Assembly (NCBI RefSeq): GCF_000687165.1
Contig: NZ_JMKU01000001.1
Span: 1 to 64,000 of the forward strand
Length of the DNA: 64,000 nucleotides
Origin: Paracidovorax oryzae ATCC 19882
GTDB taxonomy: Bacteria > Pseudomonadota > Gammaproteobacteria > Burkholderiales > Burkholderiaceae_C
Direction: 5' to 3'
Shown here: piece after piece, positions 1 to 13,233 of the stretch
Layout: each line of letters opens with the position of its first letter
How positions within the stretch are numbered: the stretch's first letter is position 1
Translations under genes and position numbers: made by a program
The notes under the pieces: generated by a model
What the model saw: the letters and a program-made list of their open reading frames with translations, nothing else
Databases searched by the model: none
Told to the model about the DNA's origin: nothing

Positions 1-734
1 CCCGGCGGCATCTGCCGCATGTTCGCCAGGTCCGCCTTGGGCTTCTTGAAGTCGTAGTCGTCGTTGTAGAAGCGGCCCGAGTGGATCTCCTCGTGCAGCT
101 CCCAGGCGTGGATGTTCTCGCGGTCCGCCGTCGCCGACTTCTCGGGCGGATAGAAGGGAATCGTGGCCGCCCCGGGCAGCGGCTGGTGCGAGGCCACGAT
201 GTCGTCGGCCAGCGTCAGCGTATGCTGGCCCTGCGCATGCTGGTGGTAGTAATAGATGCCCTCGTGCTCCATCAGCCGCGAGACGAACTGCAGGTCGCTC
301 TCGTCATATTGCACGCAGTATTCCCACGTGCGGTAGCTGCGGCTGAGTTTCTTTTCCATCGGATATCCGTACACGCCCAGCACCTCCTCGATGATGTCGG
401 GCACGCTCTTGTTCTGGAATATCCGGAAATCGCTCTTGCGCGAGGCCAGCCAGATCCAGGGCTGCAGCCGCAGGCGGTAGGCGTAGAAGCGGTGGTCCTG
501 CCCCTGCGTGCCGAAGCGCGTGACGATCCCGTCGAGGTAGCGCCGGCCGCCGCCTTCGGTCTCCACCACCACCGTGGCGCTCTTGCCCAGCAGCGCCTTG
601 GGATCGATGCTTTTGTCCTCGCTCAGCAGGTCGATGTCGAAGCTGAAGACCTGGCTCAGTTCCTCCCGGCCCTTGAGTTCCCGGAAATTCAGCGCATCGC
701 CCAGCGGCGTTTGAATGGTGACTCGACGTGTCAT
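1..734 (-). CDS. vgrG: Type VI secretion tip protein VgrG, N-terminal part (runs off left edge)
   Basis: Reading leftward from ATG at 734, the frame stays open to the window edge and gives about 244 residues. It begins MTRRVTIQTPLGDALNFREL and contains the typical VgrG/gp27-like stretch YDESDLQFVSRLMEHEGIYY (around residues 135-155). VgrG trimers form the spike of the type VI secretion system and carry effectors. The C-terminal gp5-like beta-helix and any effector extension lie outside the window. The start is preceded by an AT-rich non-coding stretch with a palindrome, and no other type VI gene is visible here, so this may be an orphan vgrG island. Family assignment is firm; the cargo is unknown. 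Confidence 0.9.
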   Translation of the reverse strand, partial: MTRRVTIQTPLGDALNFRELKGREELSQVFSFDIDLLSEDKSIDPKALLGKSATVVVETEGGGRRYLDGIVTRFGTQGQDHRFYAYRLRLQPWIWLASRKSDFRIFQNKSVPDIIEEVLGVYGYPMEKKLSRSYRTWEYCVQYDESDLQFVSRLMEHEGIYYYHQHAQGQHTLTLADDIVASHQPLPGAATIPFYPPEKSATADRENIHAWELHEEIHSGRFYNDDYDFKKPKADLANMRQMPP

Positions 735-766
735 GATGCAACCAAACGTATTAAAAGTATTATTTG

Positions 767-783
767 TTTCCTGTTTCAGGAAA
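767..783. promoter_or_regulatory. 17-bp inverted repeat upstream of vgrG
   Basis: TTTCCTG-TTT-CAGGAAA is a perfect 7-bp inverted repeat 33 bases upstream of the vgrG start, in an unusually AT-rich stretch (about 735-930). It could be an operator or a 5'UTR hairpin. No regulator is identified. The rest of 735-1035 shows no gene on either strand. Confidence 0.4.
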
Positions 784-1035
784 TGGTGCGAGCGCCAAAT
801 CATAGCCGTGATTGCTCCGCCGGCAATCATGGAATATTTGGACTTATACCTATTCGATTAATGAATACTCGGCCGTCAATTTGATAAAAACGGCTTAATG
901 ATCGTATAGAGCGATTAATTCGAGCAAACCGCGCTCACAGGCTGCCCGGTTTCACACAGGATCGGCGGAAGTGGGACAGGTCCTGAAACCGCGGCGGGCC
1001 TGTGCCCCGCCACGGCACCACCACTGCAACCTGGC

Positions 1036-4417
<3,382 letters not shown>

Positions 4418-4483
4418 GGTGTGAGTGAAACGATGTAACGCGGTGGCCGGCTGCCCTGCTTCATGCGGATTTGCTGTAGGACA

Positions 4484-7400
4484 TCAGGCCTCGGCCATCG
4501 ACAGCGCAGATTCCATATCCACGGCGACGATGCGCGAAACCCCCTGCTCCTGCATCGTCACGCCGATGAGTTGCTCGGCCATTTCCATGGCGATCTTGTT
4601 GTGGCTGATGAAAAGGAACTGCGTGCCGCGGCTCATGCTCGCGACGAGTTTGGCATAGCGCTCGGTGTTCGCGTCGTCCAGCGGCGCGTCCACCTCGTCC
4701 AGCAGGCAGAACGGTGCGGGGTTGAGCTGGAAGATGGCGAAGACCAGCGCGATGGCCGTCAGTGCCTTCTCTCCGCCGGAGAGCAGGTGGATGGTCTGGT
4801 TCTTCTTGCCCGGAGGCTGCGCCATCACCTGCACGCCGGAGTCGAGGATTTCGTCCCCGGTCATGATGAGGCGCGCCTGTCCGCCGCCGAACAGTTCGGG
4901 GAACATGCGGCCGAAATGCCCGTTCACGGTCTCGAAGGTGCCGGACAGCAGCGTGCGCGTCTCGGCATCGATCTTGCGGATCGCATCCTCGAGCGTGTTC
5001 ATGGCCAGCGTCAGGTCCTCGGTCTGGGCATCGAGGAAGGTCTTGCGTTCGCGGGCCAGTTGCAATTCGTCCAGCGCGGCGAGGTTGACGGCGCCCAGGG
5101 CCGTGATCTCGCGGTGGAGCCGATCGATCTCGGACTGCAGGCCGGCGGCCCGCACGCCGCCTTCTTCGATGGAGCGCGCCACGGCGTCCAGGTCGGCCTG
5201 CGCGTCCGCGAGCAGGCTGGTGTATTGCTCCAGGCCCAGCCGGGCGGCCTGTTCCTTGAGCTGGAAGTCGGTGATGCGCTGGCGCAGCGGATCGAGAGCG
5301 CGCTCCAGCTCCAGCCGCCGTTCGTCGCTCGCGCGCAGGCGGGCCGTGAGATCGTCGTACTCGCTGCGCTGCGCGGCCAGTGCCTTCTCGCGATCCATCT
5401 TCAGCTCCAGCGCCTGCTGCAGGCCCCCTTGCGCCGCCGCCGAAGACAGGCGGCCCATCTCATCCTGCGCGCGCTGGCGCTCGTCCTCCAGGGAGGCGAC
5501 CTGCGTGCGCGCGGTGTCGATGGTGCGCGCCAGTTCTGCACGCCGCGCTTCCAGGCTGCGGCGGGAGAACGTCGCTTCCTGCGCCTGCCTCTCCAGGGCG
5601 CGCTGCTGCTCGCGGCACTCGTTCAGGCGCCGTTCGGCCTCGATCACCCGGTCGCCCAGCTGGGCATGGCGCTCCTGGCTGTCGGCGAGCTGCATGTCCA
5701 GCTCCTCGAAACGCGCTTCGGAAGCCACCGACCGCTCCTGGAGGTCTGCCAGTTGCGCCTCCACCTCGGCCAGATCGGCGCCGATCTGCTCGCTCCGCGC
5801 CCGGGCCTGCTCTGCCAGCTGGTTCAGGCGCAGGCTCTCGACCTGCAACTCGTGGCGCCGCCCCTGGGCTTCCGTGGCTTCGCGCCGGGCCGTCACCAGC
5901 CGCTGCGAAGCATCCGCATAGGCCGCCTCGGCGCGGACGAGCGCGGTGCGCGATTCCTCGTGGATGAGTGCCTGGGCCCGCAGTTCTTTCTCGAGGTGCT
6001 CGATTTCCTGGGCGCGCGCGAGCAGGCCCGACTGCTCCGAATCCTGCGCATAGAAACTCACGCCGTGCGCACTGACCGCATGCCCGCCCGGAACGTAGAT
6101 CGCCTCGCCGGGCCGCAGCTGCGTGCGGCGGTCCAGCGCCTCGTCCAGCGTGACGGCCGTCTGGCATCCCTGCAGCCAGTCCTCCAGCACCGCACGCAGG
6201 CCGGCTTCCGGCACCCGCAGCAGGTCGGCCAGCCGTGGCGCGGCCGGCGCCGTGCCGGACGACCCTGCCGCGGAGGGCGCGCTGTAGAACGCCAGGCGGG
6301 CGGGAGGTGCATCCTGCCCACCGGAGCCGAGAAATCCTCGGACGGTATCCAGGCGCCCGACCTCCAGCGCGCCCAGGCGCTCGCGCAGCGCGGCCTCGAG
6401 TGCGTTCTCCCAGCCGGGCTCGATGTGCAGCCGGCTCCACAGGCCCTGCAGCCCGTCCAGCCCGTGCCGGGCCAGCCATGGCTTGAGCTTGCCGTCCGTG
6501 CGGACCTTCTCCTGCAGGGCCTTGAGCGCCTCCAGCCGGGCAGACAGGTCCGCCTGGCGGGCACCTTCGGCGTTAGCGGCCTGCTGCCGCTGGCGGCGCT
6601 CCTCGTCCAGTTGGGGCACGCTGTCCTGCAGTTCGGACTGCCGCGCCTCCGCCATTTCGGCGGCTTCCTCGGCCTCCTGCAGTTGCCCGTTCAGGTTGGC
6701 CAGGCGCGCTTCGTCAGGGGCCGCCAGCGCATTGCGGTCGGCACGCAGGCGCTCGTGCCGCGACTCCGCCTGGCGCCGCTGTTCCTGCAGGCTGCGCTGC
6801 TCGGCGGCAAGCACCTGGATCTGCTGCTGCACCTGCACCACCGTCGCGCGCTGCGCCTCGGAGCGTTGCTGCGCCTGGCGCAGGGCCTCCTCGAGGTCGG
6901 GCATCTGCATCGCCTGCTCTTCGACCTGGGCAGCGAGCATTTCCGCGCGCTCCTCCGCATCCACGCCGGCACCGGCGAGGTTCTCCATCTCGGCCTCGGC
7001 CTCTTCCTTGCGGGTCGACCACTGCACGATCTGCTCGGCCAGTTGGGCCAGCCGCTGCTCAACGCGCTGGCGGCCCTCCACCACGTACCGGATCTCAGCC
7101 TCCAGCTTGCCGACCTCGGCGGTCGCCTCGTAGAGCCGGCCCTGCGCCTGGTTGACCTGGTCGCCGGCGGCATAGTGGGCCTGGCGGATGGTTTCAAGAT
7201 CCGCCTCCACATGGCGCAGATCGGCCATGCGGGATTCCAGATCGTTTACCGCCTGCAGCCCTTCCGTGCGAACGCGGGTCTGTTCGGCTTCCGCGTCGGC
7301 GCGCTTGAGGAACCAGAGCTGGTGCTGCCGCAGCGTCACGTCCGACTGCAGCGCGTTGTAGCGGGCCGCCACTTCCGCCTGCTTCTCCAGGCGCTCCAGG

Positions 7401-8011
7401 TTCGCGTTCAGCTCCCGCAGGATGTCCTCCACGCGCGTGAGGTTCTCGCGCGTGTCAGCCAGGCGGTTCTCGGTCTCGCGGCGGCGCTCCTTGTACTTGG
7501 AGACACCTGCCGCCTCCTCCAGGAAAAGCCGCAGCTCTTCCGGACGCGATTCGATGATGCGGCTGATCGTTCCCTGCCCGATGATGGCGTACGCGCGGGG
7601 CCCCAGGCCGGTGCCCAGGAACACGTCCTGCACGTCGCGGCGGCGCACGGGCTGGTTGTTGATGAAGTAGCTGCTGTTGCCTTCCCGCGTGAGCACGCGC
7701 TTGACGGCAATCTCGGCGTACTGGTTCCACTGCCCGCCGGCCCGGTGATCCGCGTTATCGAAGACCAGTTCCACGCTCGATCGGCTGGCGGGCTTGCGGT
7801 GCGTGGTCCCGTTGAAGATCACGTCCTGCATCGATTCGCCGCGCAGCTCGCTCGCCTTGGACTCTCCGAGCACCCAGCGCACCGCATCCATGATGTTGGA
7901 CTTGCCGCAGCCATTGGGCCCCACCACGCCTACGAGCTGGCCCGGCAGCACGAAATGCGTAGGTTCGGCGAACGACTTGAAGCCGGCGAGTTTGATGGAA
8001 TTGAGGCGCAC
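4484..8011 (-). CDS. smc: Chromosome segregation protein SMC
   Basis: Condensin ATPase that compacts and segregates the chromosome with ScpA/ScpB. From GTG at 8011 (VRLNSIKLAGFKSF) the protein is 1175 residues, the normal SMC length; the open frame extends further upstream but that part is unlike SMC. Walker A is GPNGCGKSN near residue 32, followed by two very long Gln/Glu/Ala/Arg-rich coiled coils flanking a hinge near 500-640. The C-terminal head carries the signature LLSGGEKALTAIAL and Walker B CLLDEVDAPLDD. It is first in the smc-zipA-ligA set. The 66-base gap to zipA shows no terminator. Confidence 0.96.
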   Translation of the reverse strand: MRLNSIKLAGFKSFAEPTHFVLPGQLVGVVGPNGCGKSNIMDAVRWVLGESKASELRGESMQDVIFNGTTHRKPASRSSVELVFDNADHRAGGQWNQYAEIAVKRVLTREGNSSYFINNQPVRRRDVQDVFLGTGLGPRAYAIIGQGTISRIIESRPEELRLFLEEAAGVSKYKERRRETENRLADTRENLTRVEDILRELNANLERLEKQAEVAARYNALQSDVTLRQHQLWFLKRADAEAEQTRVRTEGLQAVNDLESRMADLRHVEADLETIRQAHYAAGDQVNQAQGRLYEATAEVGKLEAEIRYVVEGRQRVEQRLAQLAEQIVQWSTRKEEAEAEMENLAGAGVDAEERAEMLAAQVEEQAMQMPDLEEALRQAQQRSEAQRATVVQVQQQIQVLAAEQRSLQEQRRQAESRHERLRADRNALAAPDEARLANLNGQLQEAEEAAEMAEARQSELQDSVPQLDEERRQRQQAANAEGARQADLSARLEALKALQEKVRTDGKLKPWLARHGLDGLQGLWSRLHIEPGWENALEAALRERLGALEVGRLDTVRGFLGSGGQDAPPARLAFYSAPSAAGSSGTAPAAPRLADLLRVPEAGLRAVLEDWLQGCQTAVTLDEALDRRTQLRPGEAIYVPGGHAVSAHGVSFYAQDSEQSGLLARAQEIEHLEKELRAQALIHEESRTALVRAEAAYADASQRLVTARREATEAQGRRHELQVESLRLNQLAEQARARSEQIGADLAEVEAQLADLQERSVASEARFEELDMQLADSQERHAQLGDRVIEAERRLNECREQQRALERQAQEATFSRRSLEARRAELARTIDTARTQVASLEDERQRAQDEMGRLSSAAAQGGLQQALELKMDREKALAAQRSEYDDLTARLRASDERRLELERALDPLRQRITDFQLKEQAARLGLEQYTSLLADAQADLDAVARSIEEGGVRAAGLQSEIDRLHREITALGAVNLAALDELQLARERKTFLDAQTEDLTLAMNTLEDAIRKIDAETRTLLSGTFETVNGHFGRMFPELFGGGQARLIMTGDEILDSGVQVMAQPPGKKNQTIHLLSGGEKALTAIALVFAIFQLNPAPFCLLDEVDAPLDDANTERYAKLVASMSRGTQFLFISHNKIAMEMAEQLIGVTMQEQGVSRIVAVDMESALSMAEA

Positions 8012-8151
8012 GGATGGGGCGGCAGGCGTGGGTGCAGCGTGGCGAGGGGCGGCAAGGCAGTTTCCGGAACGGAGGGACGGCAAAGCCTCCCATGTCTGCC
8101 GGGCAGCGACGGATGATACCGTGGCCCACCGGCCCGCCAGCCGTTTCGGGC

Positions 8152-8176
8152 TTCGTGCGTGCCACCGGTGCTTCGC
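8152..8176 (+). promoter_or_regulatory. PIP-box match (TTCGT-N15-TTCGC) upstream of the lipase gene
   Basis: TTCGT at 8152-8156 and TTCGC at 8172-8176 are separated by exactly 15 bases, matching the plant-inducible-promoter consensus TTCGB-N15-TTCGB bound by HrpX/HrpB-type AraC activators of type III secretion genes. At 31 bases downstream is TGCAAT (8208-8213), close to but not matching the YANNNT -10 rule (G at the second position). The box lies in the smc-lipase intergenic gap on the lipase strand. Confidence 0.6.
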
Positions 8177-8305
8177 CCGCCAGGGCCGGTACCTGGCATG
8201 CCGATGCTGCAATGCGGTCTGTCGTTGAATTCCGCCAAGCAGAACAACGGAAGCATTCGCCCTACCACGGCGTTCCTGCAGCATCCCCCCGATCACCCGC
8301 CCGAT

Positions 8306-9514
8306 ATGACCATCCCCCCCCTTTCCTCCCGGGGCAACATACGCCCCTCCACCATGCCACAGTCGCCATCGCCTGCCCTGCAGGCTGCGCCCCTCGGTGC
8401 GGGACGGCAGCGCAGGCTTCCCGGGAACGGCATGCAACTGCCGCCCCGAGCCGCACCGCGCATGGCCGATGACCCGTTCGCCGCTCGCCCTGGCCCGGCC
8501 CATCCGGCCCCGCCACGCAGCGTCGCACACCCTCCGGGTGACATCGACCTGGCCCAGGTGGATCTGGGCCAGGCGCTGGCCTGCGTGGACCTGCCGGCGG
8601 CCCCGGCCAAGGGCGGCGGCCACGCTTCCATTTCTCCCGCGGCCCTGGAGCGGATGCGGCGCGAAGTGCTCGAATGCATGCGCGCCCTTTCAGGCCATGC
8701 CTACACCGAGGACTCCAGCCGGATTCCGGCCGTGGGAGGACTGGTTTTCGAGTCCACATGGTCCACGCCCGCCCTGCGGTGCTGGAAAGGCGCCACGCAG
8801 GATGCCGAAGTGCTGGTCCTGGCCTTTTCCGGCACGCGCATGGACGACCGCAAGGATCTGCTCTGCGACTTCAGCAGCCAGTGGACACGGCCGCACCGCA
8901 ATCCGTTCGGCGATCATCTGCCGGCCCTCGGGGCCGTGGGCATGGGCTGGCAGGACCGCTGGCATGAAGAGGCCCGGGCATCCCGGGCGGGGGGGCGCAC
9001 GCTGCGGTCGCTTCTGGCCACCAGCGCAGCCGATGCCAGGGATGCAGGCCGGATGCTGTCGGTTTCGGTGACGGGCCACAGCCTGGGTGCGGCAGTCGGC
9101 ATTCTCGCGGGAGTGGACATCGCCAACTTCCTGCGGCACAAGGAAATCGACGGCCAAGTGAGTACCTACGCGTTCAATCCCCCCAGGATCGCACCGGACG
9201 GGATCGAGGGGAGATTCCAGGAGGCACTGGAACTGCGCCTGGGCAGCAATCCCGGAATGCGGTTCGCGCTGCGCCAGTTCGTTCGGGAACAGGACCCCAT
9301 CCAGTCCATGCCGCTGGGCATGCGCCACCCGGCGTGGTCGCACCTGCAGGGCAGCCGCGTGCACCGCACGGACCTTGCCCATGCCATGATCGCCACCTGC
9401 GCCGACCGGCCCGCCAGCCGCTGGAATCCCGCGGCGAATCACGACCTGTCGCCCTGGAAGCAGGCCATCGGCCAAGGTATGTCCGCCAGCGAGCTGCGGG
9501 CGCTCTTCGATTAA
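8306..9514 (+). CDS. Class 3 lipase-fold protein, candidate type III effector
   Basis: About 402 residues from ATG 8306; ATG 8354 is an alternative start, and neither has a strong Shine-Dalgarno. The C-terminal two thirds form an alpha/beta-hydrolase of the fungal lipase-like (class 3) type: VLVLAFSGTR oxyanion strand, nucleophile elbow GHSLG (VTGHSLGAAVG), a late QDPIQSMP segment supplying the acid, and HDLSPW near the end. The first 50 or so residues are rich in Ser, Pro, Arg and Gln and contain no Asp or Glu, as in many type III signals. There is no Sec signal. With the PIP-box match upstream this suggests an HrpX-controlled effector, similar in concept to the XopAP/RipAL lipases of Xanthomonas and Ralstonia. 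A type VI lipase effector is the main alternative. Substrate is unknown. Confidence 0.72.
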   Translation: MTIPPLSSRGNIRPSTMPQSPSPALQAAPLGAGRQRRLPGNGMQLPPRAAPRMADDPFAARPGPAHPAPPRSVAHPPGDIDLAQVDLGQALACVDLPAAPAKGGGHASISPAALERMRREVLECMRALSGHAYTEDSSRIPAVGGLVFESTWSTPALRCWKGATQDAEVLVLAFSGTRMDDRKDLLCDFSSQWTRPHRNPFGDHLPALGAVGMGWQDRWHEEARASRAGGRTLRSLLATSAADARDAGRMLSVSVTGHSLGAAVGILAGVDIANFLRHKEIDGQVSTYAFNPPRIAPDGIEGRFQEALELRLGSNPGMRFALRQFVREQDPIQSMPLGMRHPAWSHLQGSRVHRTDLAHAMIATCADRPASRWNPAANHDLSPWKQAIGQGMSASELRALFD

Positions 9515-9562
9515 AGCGCAACCGCCGCGACCGCCGGAGCCCGCGGCCGGGGTGCCCGGGTT

Positions 9563-9898
9563 TCAGGCCGCGCCGCGGGGCGCGAAGGCAATGACGGCCA
9601 TGCCCGCCAGCGTCACCGCCGCGCCGGCGAGATCCCAGCGGTCGGGCCGGATGCCGTCCACCGCCCAGAGCCACCCCAGCGCCACGGCCACGTACACCCC
9701 GCCATAGGCGGCATAGACACGTCCGGCTGCTGCTGGATGCAGGGTGAGCAGCCAGGCGAACAGGGCCAGGCACGCAGCACCCGGCAACAGGAGCCAGGCA
9801 CTGCGGTCCTGGCGCAGCCACAGCCACGGCAGGTAGCACCCCGCGATTTCCGCCAGCGCCGTCACGGCGTACAGCAAGAGGGTCTTGAGTTCCGCCAC
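9563..9898 (-). CDS. ynfA: YnfA/UPF0060 family small membrane protein
   Basis: 111 residues from GTG at 9898, with GAGGTGG upstream as ribosome binding site. Four hydrophobic helices fill the protein, and the motifs [24 protein letters not shown] and [11 protein letters not shown] are diagnostic of UPF0060, whose usual length is about 108. The family is related to small multidrug resistance transporters, but its substrate is unsettled. It lies 10 bases downstream of the GGDEF-EAL gene in the same direction and may be cotranscribed. Confidence 0.9.
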   Translation of the reverse strand: MAELKTLLLYAVTALAEIAGCYLPWLWLRQDRSAWLLLPGAACLALFAWLLTLHPAAAGRVYAAYGGVYVAVALGWLWAVDGIRPDRWDLAGAAVTLAGMAVIAFAPRGAA

Positions 9899-9908
9899 GC
9901 CTGCCACC

Positions 9909-12900
9909 TCAGTGCGTTGCCGGAGGCGCGCCAGCACCATCCTTTGGCGGGAACGACAGGACCAGGTGCTCGAAGTCGTCCGCACTTACCGGGCGGCTCA
10001 ACAGATAACCTTGCCAGGCGTGGCAATGGTTGCGCTCCAGGAAAACGCGCTGCGCCTCCGTCTCCACGCCCTCGGCGATGACCCGCAGGCCCAGGCTGGT
10101 GCCCAGCGCCACGATGGTCCGGGCGATGGAAGCGTCGTTCGGATCGGTGAGCACATCGCGCACGAAGCTCTGGTCGATCTTGAGCTCATCGAGCGGAAGG
10201 CGCTTGAGGTAGGCCAGCGACGAATATCCGGTACCGAAATCGTCCAGGGAAAACCCCACGCCATAGGCGCGCAACTGCTGCATCTTCTGGATGGTGTCTT
10301 CCAGGTCCTGCTGCAGGAGGCTTTCGGTCATCTCGAGCTTGAGGCGGCGCCCTTCCGCGCCCGTGCCGGCCAGCGCCGCGAGCACCTGCCCGACGAAGCC
10401 GCCCTGGTGGAACTGCCGTGCGCTCACGTTCACCGACAGGCTGATCTGGGACAGCACCGGATGGCGCGACCATTGGGCCAGCCGCTCGCATGCTGCACGC
10501 AGCACCCATTCCCCCAGGGGGAGGATGAGCCCGGTTTCCTCCGCGAGCGGAATGAACTCGCCAGGCGAAACGAAACCGCGGGCCGGATGGCGCCACCGCA
10601 GCAGGGCCTCGGCTCCCACGATGTGGCCGTGGTGCACCTGGGGTTGGTAGAACAGCTCGAATTCGCCACGGCCCAGGCCGTCCCGCAGGTCGGTTTCCAG
10701 GGCCGCACGCGCAGCGACCGATGCCTGCATCTGCGGATCGTAGAAACGCAGTGCATTGCGGCCGCTGGCCTTGGCCTGGTACATGGCGAGGTCCGTGCGC
10801 TGCAGCAGCTCGTCTACCGTCTCCCGCGCCCCCTGGAACACGGTCACGCCCATGCTCAGCGTCGTATGGTGGGCCTCGCCCTCCAGCATGAACGGATGGC
10901 GCATCGCCGCCAGGATCTTCTGCCCCATCTCCTCCGCCCGGGCAGCTGCGCCCTGCGGGCTCTGGCCCAGGTCTTCCAGCACCACCACGAACTCGTCGCC
11001 CCCGTGCCGTGCCACCGTATCCTCGTTCTGCACGCAGCCACGCAGGCGCTGGGCCACCTGGCGCAGGAGCATGTCGCCGCGCTCGTGCCCCTGGGTCTCG
11101 TTGAGGGTCTTGAAATTGTCCAGATCCAGCATGAGCACCGCGCCGCACCGTCCGCGGCGCACGCTGGCAGCCAGTGCCTGCTGCAGCCGGTCCACCAGCA
11201 ACCGCCGATTCGGAAGCTGCGTCAGGGGGTCGTAGTAGGCCAGGTAGTGGATCTCCTCTTCCGCGGCCTTGTGCTGGCTCAGGTCCACCATCGTGATAAG
11301 GCAGGCACCATCCAGCAACACCCCGGCCATGTCCACCGTGCGCACGGAGCCGTCGCCGCAGGTGATGGCGTATTCGCGCGACGGCAGCGTACCATCGCCG
11401 GCACGCGCGGCAATGCAGGCGGCGTCCCAGTCCGCCATGGCCTGCTCCCGGCGCAGCGCGTCCGGCTGCACCGCCTCCCACCACTCGCGCACCGTGGAAG
11501 GCACTGCGTCGGAATGGCGGCAGATCTGCTCGAAGCGCTCGTTGCGGAAGCTCAGTGTTCCGTCCCGCGCGACGAGGCAGACCCCTACCGGCAGACGGTA
11601 GAGGATCTGCCGCAGCCGCGCTTCGCTGTCGCGCTGCGCCGCTTCCATTTGCTTGCGGTCGCTGATGTCCTGCACCACGGCGATGTGCTGGGCCGGCTGC
11701 CTGCGGTCGTTGCGCATTGGCGCCAGGCGCAGTTCCGCCCAGACCATCTGGCCGTCCTTGCGGCGGTAGCGCTTCTCGTACCGGTATTCCTGCTGCCCGC
11801 CCGTCGCGAGGCGGTCGATCACGGCCTCGGTCTCGGCCTGGTCGTCCTGGTGGGTCACATCGCGCACGGTGAGGGCCAGCAGCTCCTGAGGTTCATAGCC
11901 CAGGATCTGGCAGAAACGCGCATTCGCGCGCACGAAGCGCCGCGTTGCGGTATCCACCTGCGCCACCCCCACCGCGGCCTGGTCGAACAGCGTCTGGAAA
12001 GGATCTTTCAGCGCGGCGTGGCGCCAGCGCCAGGAGGCTGCCAGAAGCACGAGCAGCAAGGTGGTCACCGCACCTCCCGCTGCGGCCAGCCAGGGCACCG
12101 CCTGCTCGGCGGGCGATAGGAAGCTGTCCTGCGAAACGAAGGTCAGCTTCCACCGCCGGTCGTAGATCTGCAGTTCGCGCTCGTAGCGATGCGCGCCGGA
12201 CGCCGTGGCAGGCAGCTCCAGCATGGTCCGGGTGCCGGCGGGCAGCGCGCCCCGCACCGAGCCGACATCCTGCACCCCCAGGCCCAGCCCCGTGAGGCGC
12301 CCCTCCTCGCGCAGCGCGCTGACCAGGTCATGGAACCGTATAGCGGCCGCCACGGACCCCACATAGCGCTGGCCGCCTCCTGCGCCGTCGATGAACACCG
12401 GCAGGCGCAGGCTGAATGCGGCCCGGTGCTCGGAGGCCTGCAGCATGTCATAAGGAGCGGAAGCGATGGCGCTGCCGCTGTCGCGGCTGTAGCGCACGGA
12501 CTCCATGGTGGCAGGTATGGCCCCTATGTCCAGCCCGACGACCCCCATGTTGCCCGACCGCGGCCACACGTAATCCGCGATGTAGTAGTCCGGGCGATCG
12601 CCTTCCGGGCGGATGGCGAACGGTGGCATGCCGTCGGTGGTCAGGGAGGCATCCGCCCGCACCGAAGCTTCGAACGCGGCCCTGTCGGCGTTCAGCACGT
12701 AGCGCGTGAATGCCAGATTGACGATACCTGCGTACTGGGGCCAGAGCCGCAGCTCGCGCAACGCATTGTCGAACTCGGCACGGGTCAGGTGGGGATTGAC
12801 GATGAAGAGCCCGCGCACCCCGGTGAGCAGCCCGAGGTAGCGCCCGACATGGGTATCGAGCGCGACGGTGGCCGCCGACGCCTTGCGCTCGAAACGCGCC

Positions 12901-13031
12901 TGCGCAATGGTGTCCACGGAAGTCCGCTGCCACTGCCAGAGCCCGGCCCCCACGCCCAGGGCCAGCAGCACCGCGGAAATGCCCAGCCACGGAAACCGTG
13001 CAGGCAGGCGCAAAGCGAGGGGCGAAGGCAT
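9909..13031 (-). CDS. Membrane CHASE-PAS-GGDEF-EAL c-di-GMP signalling protein
   Basis: About 1040 residues from ATG 13031; a TTG 27 codons upstream is less likely. Order: transmembrane helix (about 12-30), periplasmic CHASE sensor domain, second transmembrane helix ([19 protein letters not shown]), two PAS domains, then GGDEF and EAL. The diguanylate cyclase signature is intact ([13 protein letters not shown]) without an obvious RxxD inhibitory site, and the phosphodiesterase motifs are intact ([33 protein letters not shown]). It can therefore in principle both make and degrade c-di-GMP in response to a periplasmic ligand and a cytoplasmic PAS signal. The net activity cannot be told from sequence. 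Confidence 0.93.
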   Translation of the reverse strand: MPSPLALRLPARFPWLGISAVLLALGVGAGLWQWQRTSVDTIAQARFERKASAATVALDTHVGRYLGLLTGVRGLFIVNPHLTRAEFDNALRELRLWPQYAGIVNLAFTRYVLNADRAAFEASVRADASLTTDGMPPFAIRPEGDRPDYYIADYVWPRSGNMGVVGLDIGAIPATMESVRYSRDSGSAIASAPYDMLQASEHRAAFSLRLPVFIDGAGGGQRYVGSVAAAIRFHDLVSALREEGRLTGLGLGVQDVGSVRGALPAGTRTMLELPATASGAHRYERELQIYDRRWKLTFVSQDSFLSPAEQAVPWLAAAGGAVTTLLLVLLAASWRWRHAALKDPFQTLFDQAAVGVAQVDTATRRFVRANARFCQILGYEPQELLALTVRDVTHQDDQAETEAVIDRLATGGQQEYRYEKRYRRKDGQMVWAELRLAPMRNDRRQPAQHIAVVQDISDRKQMEAAQRDSEARLRQILYRLPVGVCLVARDGTLSFRNERFEQICRHSDAVPSTVREWWEAVQPDALRREQAMADWDAACIAARAGDGTLPSREYAITCGDGSVRTVDMAGVLLDGACLITMVDLSQHKAAEEEIHYLAYYDPLTQLPNRRLLVDRLQQALAASVRRGRCGAVLMLDLDNFKTLNETQGHERGDMLLRQVAQRLRGCVQNEDTVARHGGDEFVVVLEDLGQSPQGAAARAEEMGQKILAAMRHPFMLEGEAHHTTLSMGVTVFQGARETVDELLQRTDLAMYQAKASGRNALRFYDPQMQASVAARAALETDLRDGLGRGEFELFYQPQVHHGHIVGAEALLRWRHPARGFVSPGEFIPLAEETGLILPLGEWVLRAACERLAQWSRHPVLSQISLSVNVSARQFHQGGFVGQVLAALAGTGAEGRRLKLEMTESLLQQDLEDTIQKMQQLRAYGVGFSLDDFGTGYSSLAYLKRLPLDELKIDQSFVRDVLTDPNDASIARTIVALGTSLGLRVIAEGVETEAQRVFLERNHCHAWQGYLLSRPVSADDFEHLVLSFPPKDGAGAPPATH

Positions 13032-13233
13032 GGGCGGCGGAAAACGGAGCACGCGCGGAGCACGTGGATGCGGCACAGCGGGTTGGGATGAAACGTCTGA
13101 GGATAGCTTCAACGGAACGCCGTTTTTGCGAGCTGGGGCCGTTTGGGCTTTTTTGTGACAATCATGTATCCCGCCTCCATAGCTTTCATGGGTACCCCTG
13201 TCCTGCCGGGATGCCCGGGCCGGCGCCAGCCGC

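Noticed and set aside
4463-8116. 1217-codon rightward frame opposite smc
   Set aside because: Leu/Arg/Ala/Gln-rich composition is the antisense of SMC coiled coil; no domain seen and smc on the other strand is certain.
8012-8623. N-terminal extension of SMC beyond GTG 8011
   Set aside because: Extra residues are Arg/Gly-rich, unlike SMC, and the conserved start VRLNSIKLAGF is at 8011.
9885-12119. Long rightward frame opposite the GGDEF-EAL gene
   Set aside because: Composition is that of an antisense shadow; the minus-strand domains are unambiguous.
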